This document shows positions 35,321 to 50,500 of a stretch of 64,000 nucleotides of DNA, piece by piece. Numbering within the stretch: the stretch's first letter is position 1; every line of letters begins with the position of its first letter. The DNA comes from Paragorgia papillata. Taxonomy: Eukaryota; Cnidaria; Anthozoa; Scleralcyonacea; Coralliidae. The translations under genes and the position numbers were made by a program. The notes below the pieces were generated by a model. It had not been told where the DNA came from and made no database searches. It saw only the letters and a list, made by a program, of their open reading frames with translations. The stretch covers positions 974,501-1,038,500 of the forward strand of contig JAWNZC010000088.1 in assembly GCA_035771165.1 (NCBI GenBank), written 5' to 3'.

Positions 35321-38300
35321 AACATATGTAAAATTTAAAAAATCGTATAGAATAAACGGCTGAGAAAATTTGTACTTTTTCTGAGGAAATCTGAAATATA
35401 CAACATAACATCCGTCAGTCGTATTAATAACGGCGCGCGCCGCAATTTGTTTTAAAGCTTGACTGCGTCGTTCATGGGTCTATGCCACTCTGTGGGACAT
35501 ATACCAGATTAAAAGAGCATGAAAATTCTGTATAACATATGTAAATTTAAAAAATCGTATAGAGTAGCGGCTGAGAAATTTGTACTTTTTCTGAGGAAAT
35601 CTGAAATATACAACATAACATCCGTCAGTCGTATTAATAACGCCGCGCCGCAATTTGTTTAAAGCTTGACTGCGTCGTTCATGGGTCTATGCCACTCTGG
35701 GGACATATACTAGATTAAAGAGCATGAAATTCTGTATAACATATGTAAATTTAAAAAATCGTATAGAATAGCGGCTGAGAAAATTGTACTTTTTCTGAGG
35801 AAATGTGAAATATACAATAACCCGCCGTCAGTCGTATTAATGACGCCGCGGCGCGATTTGTTTAAAGCTTGCCTGCGTCGTTCATGGGTTTATGCCACTC
35901 TGTGACTTATACTAGATTAAAGAGCATGAAATTCTGTATAAAATATGTAAATTTTAAAAAATCGTATAGAATAACGGCTGAGAAATTTGTACTTTTTCTG
36001 AGGAAATCTGAAATATACAACATAACATCCGTCAGTCGTATTAATAACGCCGCGCCGCAATTTGTTTAAAGCTTGCCTGCGTCGTTCATGGGTCTATGCC
36101 ACTCTGTGGACATATACTAGATTAAAGAGCATGAAATTCTGTATAACATATGTAAATTTTAAAAAAATCGTATAGAATAGCGGCTGAGAAAATTGTACCT
36201 TTTCTGAGGAAATCTGAAATATACAATATAACATCCGTCAGTCGTATCAATAACGCCGCGCCGCAATTTGTTTAAAGCTTGCCTGCGTCGTTCATGGGTT
36301 TATGCCACTCTGGTGACATATACTAGATTAAAGAGCATGAAATTCTGTATAAAATATGTAAATTTAAAAAAATCGTATAGAGTAGCGGCTGAGAAATTTG
36401 TACTTTTTCTGAGGAAATCTGAAATATACAACATAACATCCGTCAGTCGTATTAATAACGCCGCGCCGCAATTTGTTTAAAGCTTGCCTGCGTCGTTCAT
36501 GGGTCTATGCCACTCTGGGGACTTATACTAGATTAAAGAGCATGAAATTCTGTATAACATATGTAAATTTTAAAAAATCGTATAGAATAGCGGCTGAGAA
36601 AATTGTACTTTTTCTGAGGAAATCTGAAATATACAGCATAACATCCATCAGTCGTATTAATAACGCCGCGCCGCAATTTGTTTTAAAGCTTGCCTGCGTC
36701 GTTCATGGGTCTATGCCACTCTGGGGACATATACCAGATTAAAGAGCATGAAATTCTGTATAACATATGTAAATTTAAAAAAATCGTATAGAATAGCTGC
36801 TGAGAAATTTGCACTTTTTCTGAGAAAATCTGAAATATACAACATAACATCCGTCAGTCGTATTAATAACGCCGCGCCGCAATTTGTTTAAAGCTTGACT
36901 GCGTCGTTCATGGGTCTATGCCACTCTGTGCACATATACCAGATTAAAGAGCATGAAATTCTGTATAACATATGTAAATTTTAAAAAAATCGTATAGAGT
37001 AGCAGCTGAGAAATTTGTACCTTTTCTGAGCAAATGTGAAATATACAACATAACATCCGTCAGTCGTATTAATAACGCCGCGCCGCAATTTGTTTAAAGC
37101 TTGCCTGCGTCGTTCATGGGTTTACGCCACTCTGGTGACTTATACTAGATTAAAAAGCATGAAATTCTGTATAACATATGTAAATTTAAAAAAAATCGTA
37201 TAGAATAGCGGCTGAGAAAATTGTACCTTTTCTGAGGAAATGTGAAATATACAACATAACCGCCGTCAGTCGCATTAATAACGCCGCGCCGCAATTTGTT
37301 TAAAGCTTGCCTGCGTCGTTCGTGGGTCCATGCCACTCTGGGGACTTATACTAGATTAAAGAGCATGAAATTATGTATAACTTATGTAAATTTTAAAAAA
37401 ATCGTATAGAATAGCGGCTGAGAAAATTGTACCTTTTCTGAGGAAATCTGAAATATACAGCATAACCGCCGTCAGTCGTATTAATGACGCCGCGGCGCGA
37501 TTTGTTTAAAGCTTGCCTGCGTCGTTCATGGGTTTATGCCACTCTGGTGACTTATACTAGATTAAAGAGCATGAAATTCTGTATAACATATGTAAATTTT
37601 AAAAAATCGTATAGAATAGCTGCTGAGAAATTTGCAATTTTTCTGAGAAATCTGAAATATACAACATAACATCCGTCAGTCGTATTAATAACGCCGCGCC
37701 GCAATTTGTTTAAAGCTTGACTGCGTCGTTCATGGGTCTATGCCACTCTGTGGACATATACCAGATTAAAGAGCATGAAATTCTGTATAACATATGTAAA
37801 TTTAAAAAAATCGTATAGAGTAGCGGCTCAGGAATTTGTACCTTTTCTGAGCAAATGTGAAATATACAACATAACATTCGTCGTCAGTCGTATTAATAAC
37901 GCCGCGCCGCAATTTGTTTAAAGCTTGCCTGCGTCGTTCATGGGTTTACGCCACTCTGGTGACTTATACTAGATTAAAAAGCATGAAATTCTGTATAACA
38001 TATGTAAATTTAAAAAAATCGTATAGAATACCGGCTGAGAAAATTGTACCTTTTGTGAGGAAATGTGAAATATACAACATAACCGCCGTCAGTCGCATTA
38101 ATAACGCCGCGCCGCAATTGGTTTAAAGCTTGCCTGCGTCGTTCATGGGTCCAGGCCACTCTGGGGACTTATACTAGATTAAAGAGCATGAAATTATGTA
38201 TAACATATGTAAATTTTAAAAAATCGTATAGAATAGCGGCTGAGAAATTTGTACTTTTTCTGAGGAAATCTGAAATATACAACATAACATCCGTCAGTCG

Positions 38301-41300
38301 TATTAATAACGCCGCGCCGCAATTTGTTTAAAGCTTGCCTGCGTCGTTCATGGGTCAATGCCACTCTGGGGACTTATACTAGATTAAAGAGCATGAAATT
38401 CTGTATAACATATGTAAATTTAAAAAAATCGTAAAGAATAGCGGCTGAGAAAATGGTACCTTTTCTGAGGAAATCTGAAATATACAGCATAACCGCTGTC
38501 AGTCGTATTAATAACGCCGCGCCGCAATTTGTTTAAAGCTTGCCTGCGTCGTTCATGGGTCTATGCCACTCTGGGGACTTTTACTAGATTAAAGAGCATG
38601 AAATTATGTATAATATATGTAAATTTTAAAAAATCGTATAGAATAGCGGCTGAGAAATTTGTACTTTTTCAGAGGAAATCTGAAATATACAACATAACAT
38701 CCGTCAGTCGTATTAATAACTCCGCGCCGCAATTTGTTTAAAGCTTGCTGCGTCGTTCATGTGTCTATGCCACTCTGTGGACATATACCAGATTAAAGAG
38801 CATGAAATTCTGTATAACATATGTAAATTTAAAAAAATCGTATAGAGTAGCGGCTGAGAAAATTGTACCTTTTCTGAGGAAATGTGAAATATACAACATA
38901 ACCGCCGTCAGTCGTATTAATAACGCCGCGCCGCAATTTGTTTAAAGCTTGCCTGCGTCGTTCATGGGTCCATGCCACTCTTGGGACCTATACTGGATTA
39001 AAGAGCATGAAATTCTGTATAACATATGTAAATTTTAAAAAATCGTTATAGAATAGCGCCTGAGAAAATTGTAGCTTTTCTGAGGAAATCTGAAATATAC
39101 AGCATAACCGCCGTCAGTCTTATTAATGAATGCCGCGGCGCAATTTGTTTAAAGCTTGCCTGCGTCGTTCATGGGTCCATGCCACTCTGGGGACTTATAC
39201 TAGATTAAAGAGCATGAAATTATGTATAACATATGTAAATTTAAAAAAAATCGTATAGAATAGCAGCTGAGAAAATTTGTACCTTTTCTGAGGAAATGTG
39301 AAATATACAACATAACATCCGTCAATCGTATTAATAACGCCGCGCCGCAATTTGTTTAAGGGTTGACTGCGTCGTTCATGGGTCTATGCCACTCTGTGGA
39401 CATATACCAGATTAAAGAGCATGAAATTCTGTATAACATATGTAAATTTTAAAAAATCGTATAGAGTAGCGGCTGAGAAATTTGTACCTTTTCTGAGGAA
39501 ATGTGAAATATACAACATAACATCCGTCAGTCGTATTAATAACGCCGCGTCGCAATTTGTTTAAAGCTTGCCTGCGTCGTTCATGGGTTTATGCCACTCT
39601 GGTGACTTATACTAGATTAAAAAGCATGAAATTCTGTATAACATATGTAAATTAAAAAAAATCGTATAGAATAGCGGCTGAGAAAATTGTACCTTTTCTG
39701 AGGAAATGTGAAATATACAACATAACATCCGTCAGTCGTATTAATAACGCCGCGTCGCAATTTGTTTAAGGCTTGACTGCGTCGTTCATGGGTCTATGCC
39801 ACTCTGTGGACATATACCAGATTAAAGAGCATGAAATTCTGTATAACATATGTAAATTTAAAAAAATCGTATAGAGTAGCGGCTGAGAAATTTGTACCTT
39901 TTCTGAGGAAATGTGAAATATACAACATAACATCCGTCAGTCGTATTAATAACGCCGCGCCGCAATTTGTTTAAAGCTTGCCTGCGTCGTTCATGGGTTT
40001 ATGCCACTCTGGTGACTTATACTAGATTAAAAAGCATGAAATTCTGTATAACATATGTAAATTAAAAAAAATCGTATAGAATAGCGGCTGAGAAAATTGT
40101 ACCTTTTCTGAGGAAATGTGAAATATACAACATAACCGCCGTCAGTCGTATTAATAACGCCGCGCCGCAATTTGTTTAAAGCTTGCCTGCGTCGTTCATG
40201 GGTCCATGCCACTCTGGGGACTTATACTAGATTAAAGAGCATGAAATTATGTATAACATATGTAAATTAAAAAAAATCGTATAGAATAGCGGCTGAGAAA
40301 ATTTGTACCTTTTCTGAGGAAATCTGAAATATACAATATAACATCCGTCAGTCGTATTAATAACGCCGCGCCGCAATTTGTTTAAAGCTTGCCTGCGTCG
40401 TTCATGGGTCCATGCCACTCTGGGGACTTATACTAGATTAAAGAGCATGAAATTATGTATAACATATGTAAATTTTAAAAAATCGTATAGAATAGCGGCT
40501 GAGAAAATTGTACCTTTTCTGAGGAAATGTGAAATATACAACATAACATCCGTCAGTCGTATTAATAACGCCGCGCCGCAATTTGTTTAAAGCTTGCCTG
40601 CGTCGTTCATGGGTCCATGCCACTCTGGGGACTTATACTAGATTAAAGAGCATGAAATTATGTATAACATATGTAAATTAAAAAAAAATCGTATAGAATA
40701 GCGGCTGAGAAAATTGTACCTTTTCTGAGGAAATCTGAAATATACAATATAACATCCGTCAGTCGTATTAATAACGCCGCGCCGCAATTTGTTTAAAGCT
40801 TGCCTGCGTCGTTCATGGGTCCATGCCACTCTGGGGATTATACTAGATTAAAGAGCATGAAATTATGTATAACATATGTAAATTTAAAAAAATCGTATAG
40901 AATAGCGGCTGAGAAAATTGTACCTTTTCTGAGGAAATGTGAAATATACAACATAACATCCGTCAGTCGTATTAATAACGCCGCGCCGCAATTTGTTTAA
41001 AGCTTGACTGCGTCGTTCATGGGTATATGCCACTCTGTGGACATATACGAGATTAAAGAGCATGAAATTCTGTATAACATATGTAAATTTTAAAAAATCG
41101 TATAGAGTAGCGGCTGAGAAAATTGTACCTTTTCTGAGGAAATGTGAAATAGACAACATAACATCCGTCAGTCGTATTAATAACGCCGCGCCGCAATTTG
41201 TTTAAAGCTTGCCTGCGTCGTTCATGGGTTTATGCCACTCTGGTGACTTATACTAGATTAAAAAGCATGAAATTCTGTATAACATATGTAAATTTTTAAA

Positions 41301-42544
41301 AATCGTATAGAATAGCGGCTGAGAAAATTGTACCTTTTCTGAGGAAATCTGAAATATACAATATAACATCCGTCAGTCGTATTAATAACGCCGCGCCGCA
41401 ATTTGTTTAAAGCTTGCCTGCGTCGTTCATGGGTCCATGCCACTCTGGGGACTTATACTAGATTAAAGAGCATGAAATTATGTATAACATATGTAAATTT
41501 TAAAAAAATCGTATAGAATAGCGGCTGAGAAAATTGTACCTTTTCTGAGGAAATCTGAAATATACAATATAACATCCGTCAGTCGTATTAATAACGCCGC
41601 GCCGCAATTTGTTTAAAGCTTGCCTGCGTCGTTCATGGGTCAATGCCACTCTGGGGACTTATACTAGATTAAAGAGCATGAAATTATGTATAACATATGT
41701 AAATTTTAAAAAATCGTATAGAATAGCGGCTGAGAAAATTGTACCTTTTCTGAGGAAATCTGAAATATACAATATAACATCCGTCAGTCGTATTAATAAC
41801 GCCGCGCCGCAATTTGTTTAAAGCTTGCCTGCGTCGTTCATGGGTCTATGCCACTCTGGGGACTTATACTAGATTAAAGAGCATGATATTCTGTATAACA
41901 TATGTAAATTTTAAAAAATCGTATAGAATAGCGGCTGAGAAAATTGTACTTTTCTGAGGAAATCTGAAATATACAGCATAACCGCCGTCAGTCGTATTAC
42001 TGACGCCGCGGCGCGATTTGTTTAAAGCTTGCCTGCGTCGTTCATGGGTTTATGCCACTCTGGTGACTTATACTAGATTAAAGAGCATGAAATTCTGTAT
42101 AACATATGTAAATTTTAAAAAATCGAATAGAATAGCGGCTGAGAAAATTGTACCTTTTCTGAGGAAATCTGAAATATACAGAATAACCGCCGTCAGTCGT
42201 ATTAATGACGCCGCGGCGCGATTTGTTTAAAGCTTGCCTGCGTCGTTCATGGGTTTATGCCACTCTGATGACTAATACTAGATTAAAGAGCATGAAATTC
42301 TGTATAACATATGTAAATTTTAAAAAATCGTATAGAATAGCGGCTGAGAAATTTGTACTTTTTCTGAGGAAATCTGAAATATACAACATAACATCCGTCA
42401 GTCGTATTAATAACGCCGCGCCGCAATTTGTTTAAAGCTTGCCTGCGTCGTTCATGGGTTTATGCCACTCTGGTGACTTATACTAGATTAAAGAGCATGA
42501 AATTCTGTATAACATATGTAAATTTAAAAAAATCGTATAGAATA

Positions 42545-44835
42545 GCGGCTGAGAAAATTGTACCTTTTCTGAGGAAATCTGAAATATACAATATGACATC
42601 CGTCAGTCGTATTAATAACGCCGCGCCGCAATTTGTTTAAAGCTTGCCTGCGTCGTTCATGGGTTTATGCCTCTCTGGTGACTTATACTAGATTAAAGAG
42701 CATGAAATTCTGTATAAAATATGTAAATTTTAAAAAATCGTATAGAATAGCGGCTGAGAAATTTGTACTTTTTCTGAGGAAATCTGAAATATACAACATA
42801 ACATCCGTCAGTCGTATTAATAACGCCGCGCCGCAATTTGTTTAAAGCTTGACTGCGTCGTTCGTGGGTCTATGCCACTCTGTGGACATATACCAGATTA
42901 AAGAGCATGAAATTCTGTATAACATATGTAAATTTTAAAAAATCGTATAGAATAGCGGCGGAGAAATTTGTACTTTTTCTGAGGAAATCTGAAATATACA
43001 ACATAACATCCGTCAGTCGTATTAATAACGCCGCGCCGCAATTTGTTTAAAGCTTGACTGCGTCGTTCGTGGGTCTATGCCACTCTGTGGACATATACCA
43101 GATTAAAGAGCATGAAATTCTGTATAACATATGTAAATTTTAAAAATCGTATAGAATAGCGGCTGAGAAAATTGTAGCTTTTCTGAGGAAATTTGAAATA
43201 TACAACATAACCGCCGTCAGTCGTATTAATAACGCCGCGCCGCAATTTGTTTAAAGCTTGCCTGCGTCGTTCATGGGTCCATGCCACTCTGGGGACTTAT
43301 ACTAGATTAAAGAGCATGAAATTATGTATAACATATGTAAATTTAAAAAAATCGTATAGAATAGCGGCTGAGAAAATTGTACCTTTTCTGAGGAAATCTG
43401 AAATATACAGCATAACCGCCGTCAGTCGTATTACTGACGCCGCGGCGCGATTTGTTTAAAGCTTGCCTGCGTCGTTCATGGGTTTATGCCACTCTGGTGA
43501 CTTATACTAGATTAAAGAGCATGAAATTCTGTATAACACATGTAAATTTTAAAAAATCGAATAGAATAGCGGCTGAGAAAATTGTACCTTTTCTGAGGAA
43601 ATCTGAAATATACAACATAACATCCGTCAGTCGTATTAATAACGCCGCGCCGCAATTTGTTTAAAGCTTGCCTGCGTCGTTCATGGGTTTATGCCACTCT
43701 GGTGACTTATACTAGATTAAAGAGCATGAAATTCTGTATAACATATGTAAATTTAAAAAAATCGTATACAATAGCGGCTGAGAAAATTGTAGCTTTTCTG
43801 AGGAAATGTGAAATATACAACATAACCGCCGTCAGTCGTATTAATAACGCCGCGCCGCAATTTGTTTAAAGCTTGCCTGCGTCGTTCATGGGTCCATGCC
43901 ACTCTGGGGACTTATACTAGATTAAAGAGCATGAAATTATGTATAACATATGTAAGTTTTAAAAAATCGTATAGAATAGCGGCTGAGAAAATTGTACCTT
44001 TTCTGAGGAAATCTGAAATATACAATATGACATCCGTCAGTCGTATTAATAACGCCGCGCCGCAATTTGTTTAAAGCTTGCCTGCGTCGTTCATGGGTTT
44101 ATGCCTCTCTGGTGACTTATACTAGATTAAAGAGCATGAAATTCTGTATAAAATATGTAAATTTTAAAAAATCGTATAGAATAGCGGCTGAGAAATTTGT
44201 ACTTTTTCTGAGGAAATCTGAAATATACAACATAACATCCGTCAGTCGTATTAATAACGCCGCGCCGCAATTTGTTTAAAGCTTGACTGCGTCGTTCGTG
44301 GGTCTATGCCACTCTGTGGACATATACCAGATTAAAGAGCATGAAATTCTGTATAACATATGTAAATTTTAAAAAATCGTATAGAATAGCGGCTGAGAAA
44401 TTTGTACTTTTTCTGAGGAAATCTGAAATATACAACATAACATCCGTCAGTCGTATTAATAACGCCGCGCCGCAATTTGTTTAAAGCTTGACTGCGTCGT
44501 TCGTGGGTCTATGCCACTCTTTGGACATATACCAGATTAAAGAGCATGAAATTCTGTATAACATATGTAAATTTTAAAAATCGTATAGAATAGCGGCTGA
44601 GAAAATTGTAGCTTTTCTGAGGAAATGTGAAATATACAACATAACCGCCGTCAGTCGTATTAATAACGCCGCGCCGCAATTTGTTTAAAGCTTGCCTGCG
44701 TCGTTCATGGGTCCATGCCACTCTGGGGACTTATACTAGATTAAAGAGCATGAAATTATGTATAACATATGTAAATTTAAAAAAATCGTATAGAATAGCG
44801 GCTGAGAAAATTGTACCTTTTCTGAGGAAATCTGA
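42545..44835 (+). repeat. 7-monomer higher-order repeat (period 1434 bp)
   Basis: The monomer series 42545-43400 recurs at about 43980-44835. Shared rare variants include GCCTCTCTGG (42670/44104), a serial pair with CGTTCGTGGG, and the GTAGCTTTTCTGAGG monomer. Edges are accurate to tens of bases. Confidence 0.75.
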
Positions 44836-45414
44836 AATATACAACATAACATCCGTCAGTCGTATTAATAACGCCGCGCCGCAATTTGTTTAAAGCTTGA
44901 CTGCGTCGTTCGTGGGTCTATGCCACTCTGTGGACATATACCAGATTAAAGAGCATGAAATTCTGTATAACATATGTAAATTTTAAAAAATCGTATAGAA
45001 TAGCGGCTGAGAAAATTGTACATTTTCTGAGGAAATCTGAAATATACAGCATAACCGCCGTCAGTCGTATTAATGACGCCGCGGCGCGATTTGTTTAAAG
45101 CTTGCCTGCGTCGTTCATGGGTTTATGCCACTCTGGGGACTTATACTAGATTAAAGAGCATGAAATTCTGTATAACATATGTAAATTTAAAAAAATCGTA
45201 TACAATAGCGGCTGAGAAAATTGTAGCTTTTCGGAGGAAATGTGAAATATACAACATAACCGCCGTCAGTCGTATTAATAACGCCGCGCCGCAATTTGTT
45301 TAAAGCTTGCCTGCGTCGTTCATGGGTCCATGCCACTCTGGGGACTTATACTAGATTAAAGAGCATGAAATTATGTATAACATATGTAAATTTAAAAAAA
45401 TCTTATAGAATAGC

Positions 45415-47530
45415 GGCTGATTAAATTGTACCTTTTCTGAGGAAATCTGAAATATACAATATAACATCCGTCAGTCGTATTAATAACGCCGCTCCGCAAT
45501 ATCTTTAAAGCTTGCCTGCGTCGTTCATGGGTTTATGCCACTCTGGTGACTTATACTAGATTAAAGAGCATGAAATTCTGTATAAAATATGTAAATTTTA
45601 AAAAATCGTATAGAATAGCGGCTGAGAAATTTGTACTTTTTCTGAGGAAATCTGAAATATACAACATAACATCCGTCAGTCGTATTAATAACGCCGCGCC
45701 GCAATTTGTTTAAGGCTTGACTGCGTCGTTCATGGGTCCATGCCACTCTGTGGACATATACCAGATTAAAGAGCATGAAATTCTGTATAACATATGTTAA
45801 TTTAAAAAAATCGTATAGAGTAGCGGCTGAGAAATTTGTACTTTTTCTGAGAAAATCTGAAATATACAATATAACATCCGTCAGTCGTATTAATAACGCC
45901 GCGCCGCAATTTGTTTAAAGCTTGCCTGCGTCGTTCATGGGTCAATGCCACTCTGGGAACTTATACCAGATTAACGAGCATGAAATTCTGTATAACATAT
46001 GTAAATTTTAAAAAATCGTATAGAATAGCGGCTGAGAAAATTGTACCTTTTCTGAGGAAATCTGAAATATACAGCATAACCGCCGTCAGTCGTATTACTG
46101 ACGCCGCGGCGCGATTTGCTTAAAGCTTGCCTGCGTCGTTCATGGGTTTATGCCACTCTGGTGACTTATACTAGATTAAAGAGCATGAAATTCTGTATAA
46201 CATATGTAAATTTTAAAAAATCAAATACAATAGCGGCTGAGAAAATTGTACCTTTTCTGAGGAAATCTGAAATATACAGAATAACCGCCGTCAGTCGTAT
46301 TAATGACGCCGCGGCGAGATTTGTTTAAAGCTTGCCTGCGTCGTTCATGGCTTTATGCCACTCTGATGACTAATACTAGATTAAAGAGCATGAAATTCTG
46401 TATAACATATGTAAATTTTAAAAAATCGTATAGAATAGCGGCTGAGAAATTTGTACTTTTTCTGAGGAAATCTGAAATATACAACATAACATCCGTCAGT
46501 CGTATTAATAACGCCGCGCCGCAATTTGTTTAAAGCTTGACTGCGTCGTTCGTGGGTCTATGCCACTCTGTGGACATATACCAGATTAAAGAGCATGAAA
46601 TTCTGTATAACATATGTAAATTTAAAAAAATCGTATAGAGTAGCGGCTGATTAAATTGTACCTTTTCTGAGGAAATCTGAAATATACAATATAACATCCG
46701 TCAGTCGTATTAATAACGCCGCTCCGCAATTTGTTTAAAGCTTGCCTGCGTCGTTCATGGGTTTATGCCACTCTGGTGACTTATACTAGATTAAAGAGCA
46801 TGAAATTCTGTATAAAATATGTAAATTTTAAAAAATCGTATAGAATAGCGGCTGAGAAATTTGTACTTTTTCTGAGGAAATCTGAAATATACAACATAAC
46901 ATCCGTCAGTCGTATTAATAACGCCGCGCCGCAATTTGTTTAAGGCTTGACTGCGTCGTTCATGGGTACATGCCACTCTGTGGACATATACCAGATTAAA
47001 GAGCATGAAATTCTGTATAACATATGTTAATTTAAAAAAATCGTATAGAGTAGCGGCTGAGAAATTTGTACTTTTTCTGAGAAAATCTGAAATATACAAT
47101 ATAACATCCGTCAGTCGTATTAATAACGCCGCGCCGCAATTTGTTTAAAGCTTGCCTGCGTCGTTCATGGGTCAATGCCACTCTGGGGACTTATACCAGA
47201 TTAACGAGCATGAAATTCTGTATAACATATGTAAATTTTAAAAAATCGTATAGAATAGCGGCTGAGAAAATTGTACCTTTTCTGAGGAAATCTGAAATAT
47301 ACAGCATAACCGCCGTCAGTCGTATTACTGACGCCGCGGCGCGATTTGTTTAAAGCTTGCCTGCGTCGTTCATGGGTTTATGCCACTCTGGTGACTTATA
47401 CTAGATTAAAGAGCATGAAATTCTGTATAACATATGTAAATTTTAAAAAATCGAATAGAATAGCGGCTGAGAAAATTGTACCTTTTCTGAGGAAATCTGA
47501 AATATACAGAATAACCGCCGTCAGTCGTAT
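45415..47530 (+). repeat. 6-monomer higher-order repeat (period 1230 bp)
   Basis: 45415-46300 recurs at 46645-47530. Both begin with the rare GCTGATTAAATTG variant and share CATATGTTAATTT and AGATTAACGAGC. A few substitutions (GTCCATG against GTACATG, and a TTTGCTT variant at 46118) distinguish the copies. Confidence 0.75.
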
Positions 47531-50500
47531 TAATAACGCCGCGCCGCAATTTGTTTAAAGCTTGCCTGCGTCGTTCATGGGTTTATGCCACTCTGGTGAC
47601 TTATACTAGATTAAAAAGCATGAAATTCTGTATAACATATGTAAATTAAAAAAAATCGTATAGAATAGCGGCTGAGAAATTTGTACTTTTTCTGAGGAAA
47701 TCTGAAATATACAACATAACATCCGTCAGTCGTATTAATGACGCCGCGCCACAATTTGTTTAAAGCTTGACTGCGTCGTTCATGGGTCTATGCCACTCTG
47801 TGGACATATACCAGATTAAAGAGCATGAAATTCTGTATAACATATGTAAATTTTAAAAAATCGAATAGAATAGCGGCTGAGAAAATTGTACCTTTTCTGA
47901 GGAAATCTGAAATATACAGAATAACCGCCGTCAGTCGTATTAATGACGCCGCGGCGCGATTTGTTTAAAGCTTGCGTGCGTCGTTCATGGGTTTATGCCA
48001 CTCTGGTGACTTACACTAGATTAAAGAGCATGAAATTCTGTATAACATATGTAAATTTTAAAAAATCGTATAGAATAGCGGCTGAGAAATTTGTAGTTTT
48101 TCTGAGGAAATCTGAAATATACAACATAACATCCGTCAGTCGTATTAATAACGCCGCGCCGCAATTTGTTTAAAGCTTGACTGCGTCGTTCGTGGGTCTA
48201 TGCCACTCTGTGGACATATACCAGATTAAAGAGCATGAAATTCTGTATAACATATGTAAATTTAAAAAAATCGTATAGAGTAGCGGCTGAGAAATTTGTA
48301 CCTTTTCTGAGGAAATGTGAAATATACAACATAACATCCGTCAGTCGTATTAATAACGCCGCGCCGCAATTTGTTTAAAGCTTGCCTGCGTCGTTCATGG
48401 GTTTATGCCACTCTGGTGACTTATACTAGATTAAAAAGCATGAAATTCTGTATAACATATGTAAATTAAAAAAAATCGTATAGAATAGCGGCTGAGAAAA
48501 TTGTACCTTTTCTGAGGAAATGTGAAATATACAACATAACCGCCGTCAGTCGAGTATTAATAACGCCGCGCCGCAATTTGTTTAAAGCTTGCCTGCGTCG
48601 TTCATGGGTCCATGCCACTCTGGGGACTTATACTAGATTAAAGAGCATGAAATTATGTATAACATAAGTAAATTTAAAAAAATCGTATAGAATAGCGGCT
48701 GAGAAAATTGTACCTTTTCTGAGGAAATCTGAAATATACAATATAACATCCGTCAGTCGTATTAATAACGCCGCGCCGCAATTTGTTTAAAGCTTGCCTG
48801 CGTCGTTCATGGGTTTATGCCACTCTGGTGACTTATACTAGATTAAAAAGCATGAAATTCTGTATAACATATGTAAATTAAAAAAAATCGTATAGAATAG
48901 CGGCTGAGAAAATTGTACCTTTTCTGAGGAAATGTGAAATATACAACATAACCGCCGTCAGTCGTATTAATGACGCCGCGGCGCGATTTGTTTAAAGCTT
49001 GCCTGCGTCGTTCATGGGTTTATGCCACTCTGGTGACTTATACTAGATTAAAGAGCATGAAATTCTGTATCACATATGTAAATTAAAAAAAATCATATAG
49101 AATAGCTGCTGAGAAATTTGCACTTTTTCTGAGAAAATCTGAAATATACAACATAACATCCGTCAGTCGTATTAATAACGCCGCGCCGCAATTTGTTTAA
49201 AGCTTGACTGCGTCGTTCATGGGTCTATGCCACTCTGTGGACATATACCAGATTAAAGACCATGAAATTCTGTATAACATATGTAAATTTAAAAAAATCG
49301 TATAGAGTAGCGGCTGAGAAATTTGTACCTTTTCTGAGGAAATGTGAAATATACAACATAACATCCGTCAGTCGTATTAATAACGCCGCGCCGCAATTTG
49401 TTTAAAGCTTGCCTGCGTCGTTCATGGGTTTATGCACTCTGGTGACTTATACTAGATTAAAAAAGCATGAAATTCTGTATAACATATGTAAATTAAAAAA
49501 AATCGTATAGAATAGCGGCTGAGAAATTTGTACTTTTTCTGAGGAAATCTGAAATATACAACATAACATCCGTCAGTCGTATTAATGACGCCGCGCCACA
49601 ATTTGTTTAAAGCTTGACTGCGTCGTTCGTGGGTCTATGCCACTCTGTGGACATATACCAGATTAAAGAGCATGAAATTCTGTATAACATATGTAAATTT
49701 TAAAAAATCGTATAGAATAGCGGCTGAGAAAATTGTACATTTTCTGAGGAAATATGAAATATACAGCATAACCGCCGTCAGTCGTATTAATGACGCCGCG
49801 GCGCGATTTGTTTAAAGCTTGCCTGCGTCGTTCATGGGTTTATGCCACTCTGGTGACTTATACTAGATTAAAGAGCATGAAATTCTGTATCACATATGTA
49901 AATTTTAAAAAATCGTATAGAATAGCGGCTGAGAAAATTGTACCTTTTCTGAGGAAATCTGAAATATACAGCATAACCGCCGTCAGTCGTATTACTGACG
50001 CCGCGGCGCGATTTGTTTAAAGCTTGCCTGCGTCGTTCATGGGTTTATGCCACTCTGGTGACTTATACTAGATTAAAGAGCATGAAATTCTGTATAACAT
50101 ATGTAAATTTTAAAAAATCGAATAGAATAGCGGCTGAGAAAATTGTACCTTTTCTGAGGAAATCTGAAATATACAGAATAACCGCCGTCAGTCGTATTAA
50201 TAACGCCGCGCCGCAATTTGTTTAAAGCTTGCCTGCGTCGTTCATGGGTTTATGCCACTCTGGTGACTTATACTAGATTAAAAAGCATGAAATTCTGTAT
50301 AACATATGTAAATTAAAAAAAATCGTATAGAATAGCGGCTGAGAAATTTGTACTTTTTCTGAGGAAATCTGAAATATACAACATAACATCCGTCAGTCGT
50401 ATTAATGACGCCGCGCCACAATTTGTTTAAAGCTTGACTGCGTCGTTCGTGGGTCTATGCCACTCTGTGGACATATACCAGATTAAAGAGCATGAAATTC

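Larger units (their letters stand above)
23905..42390 (+). repeat. Segmental duplication unit B
   Basis: Second copy of the 18.7-kb block, containing transposon copy 2. The left flank and element match unit A nearly base for base. The 1.4 kb just right of the element (35321-36730) differs in monomer order from 16638-18240 and is about one monomer shorter; the match then resumes to about 42390. The difference could reflect gene conversion or unequal exchange, or a local misassembly. Confidence 0.75.
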
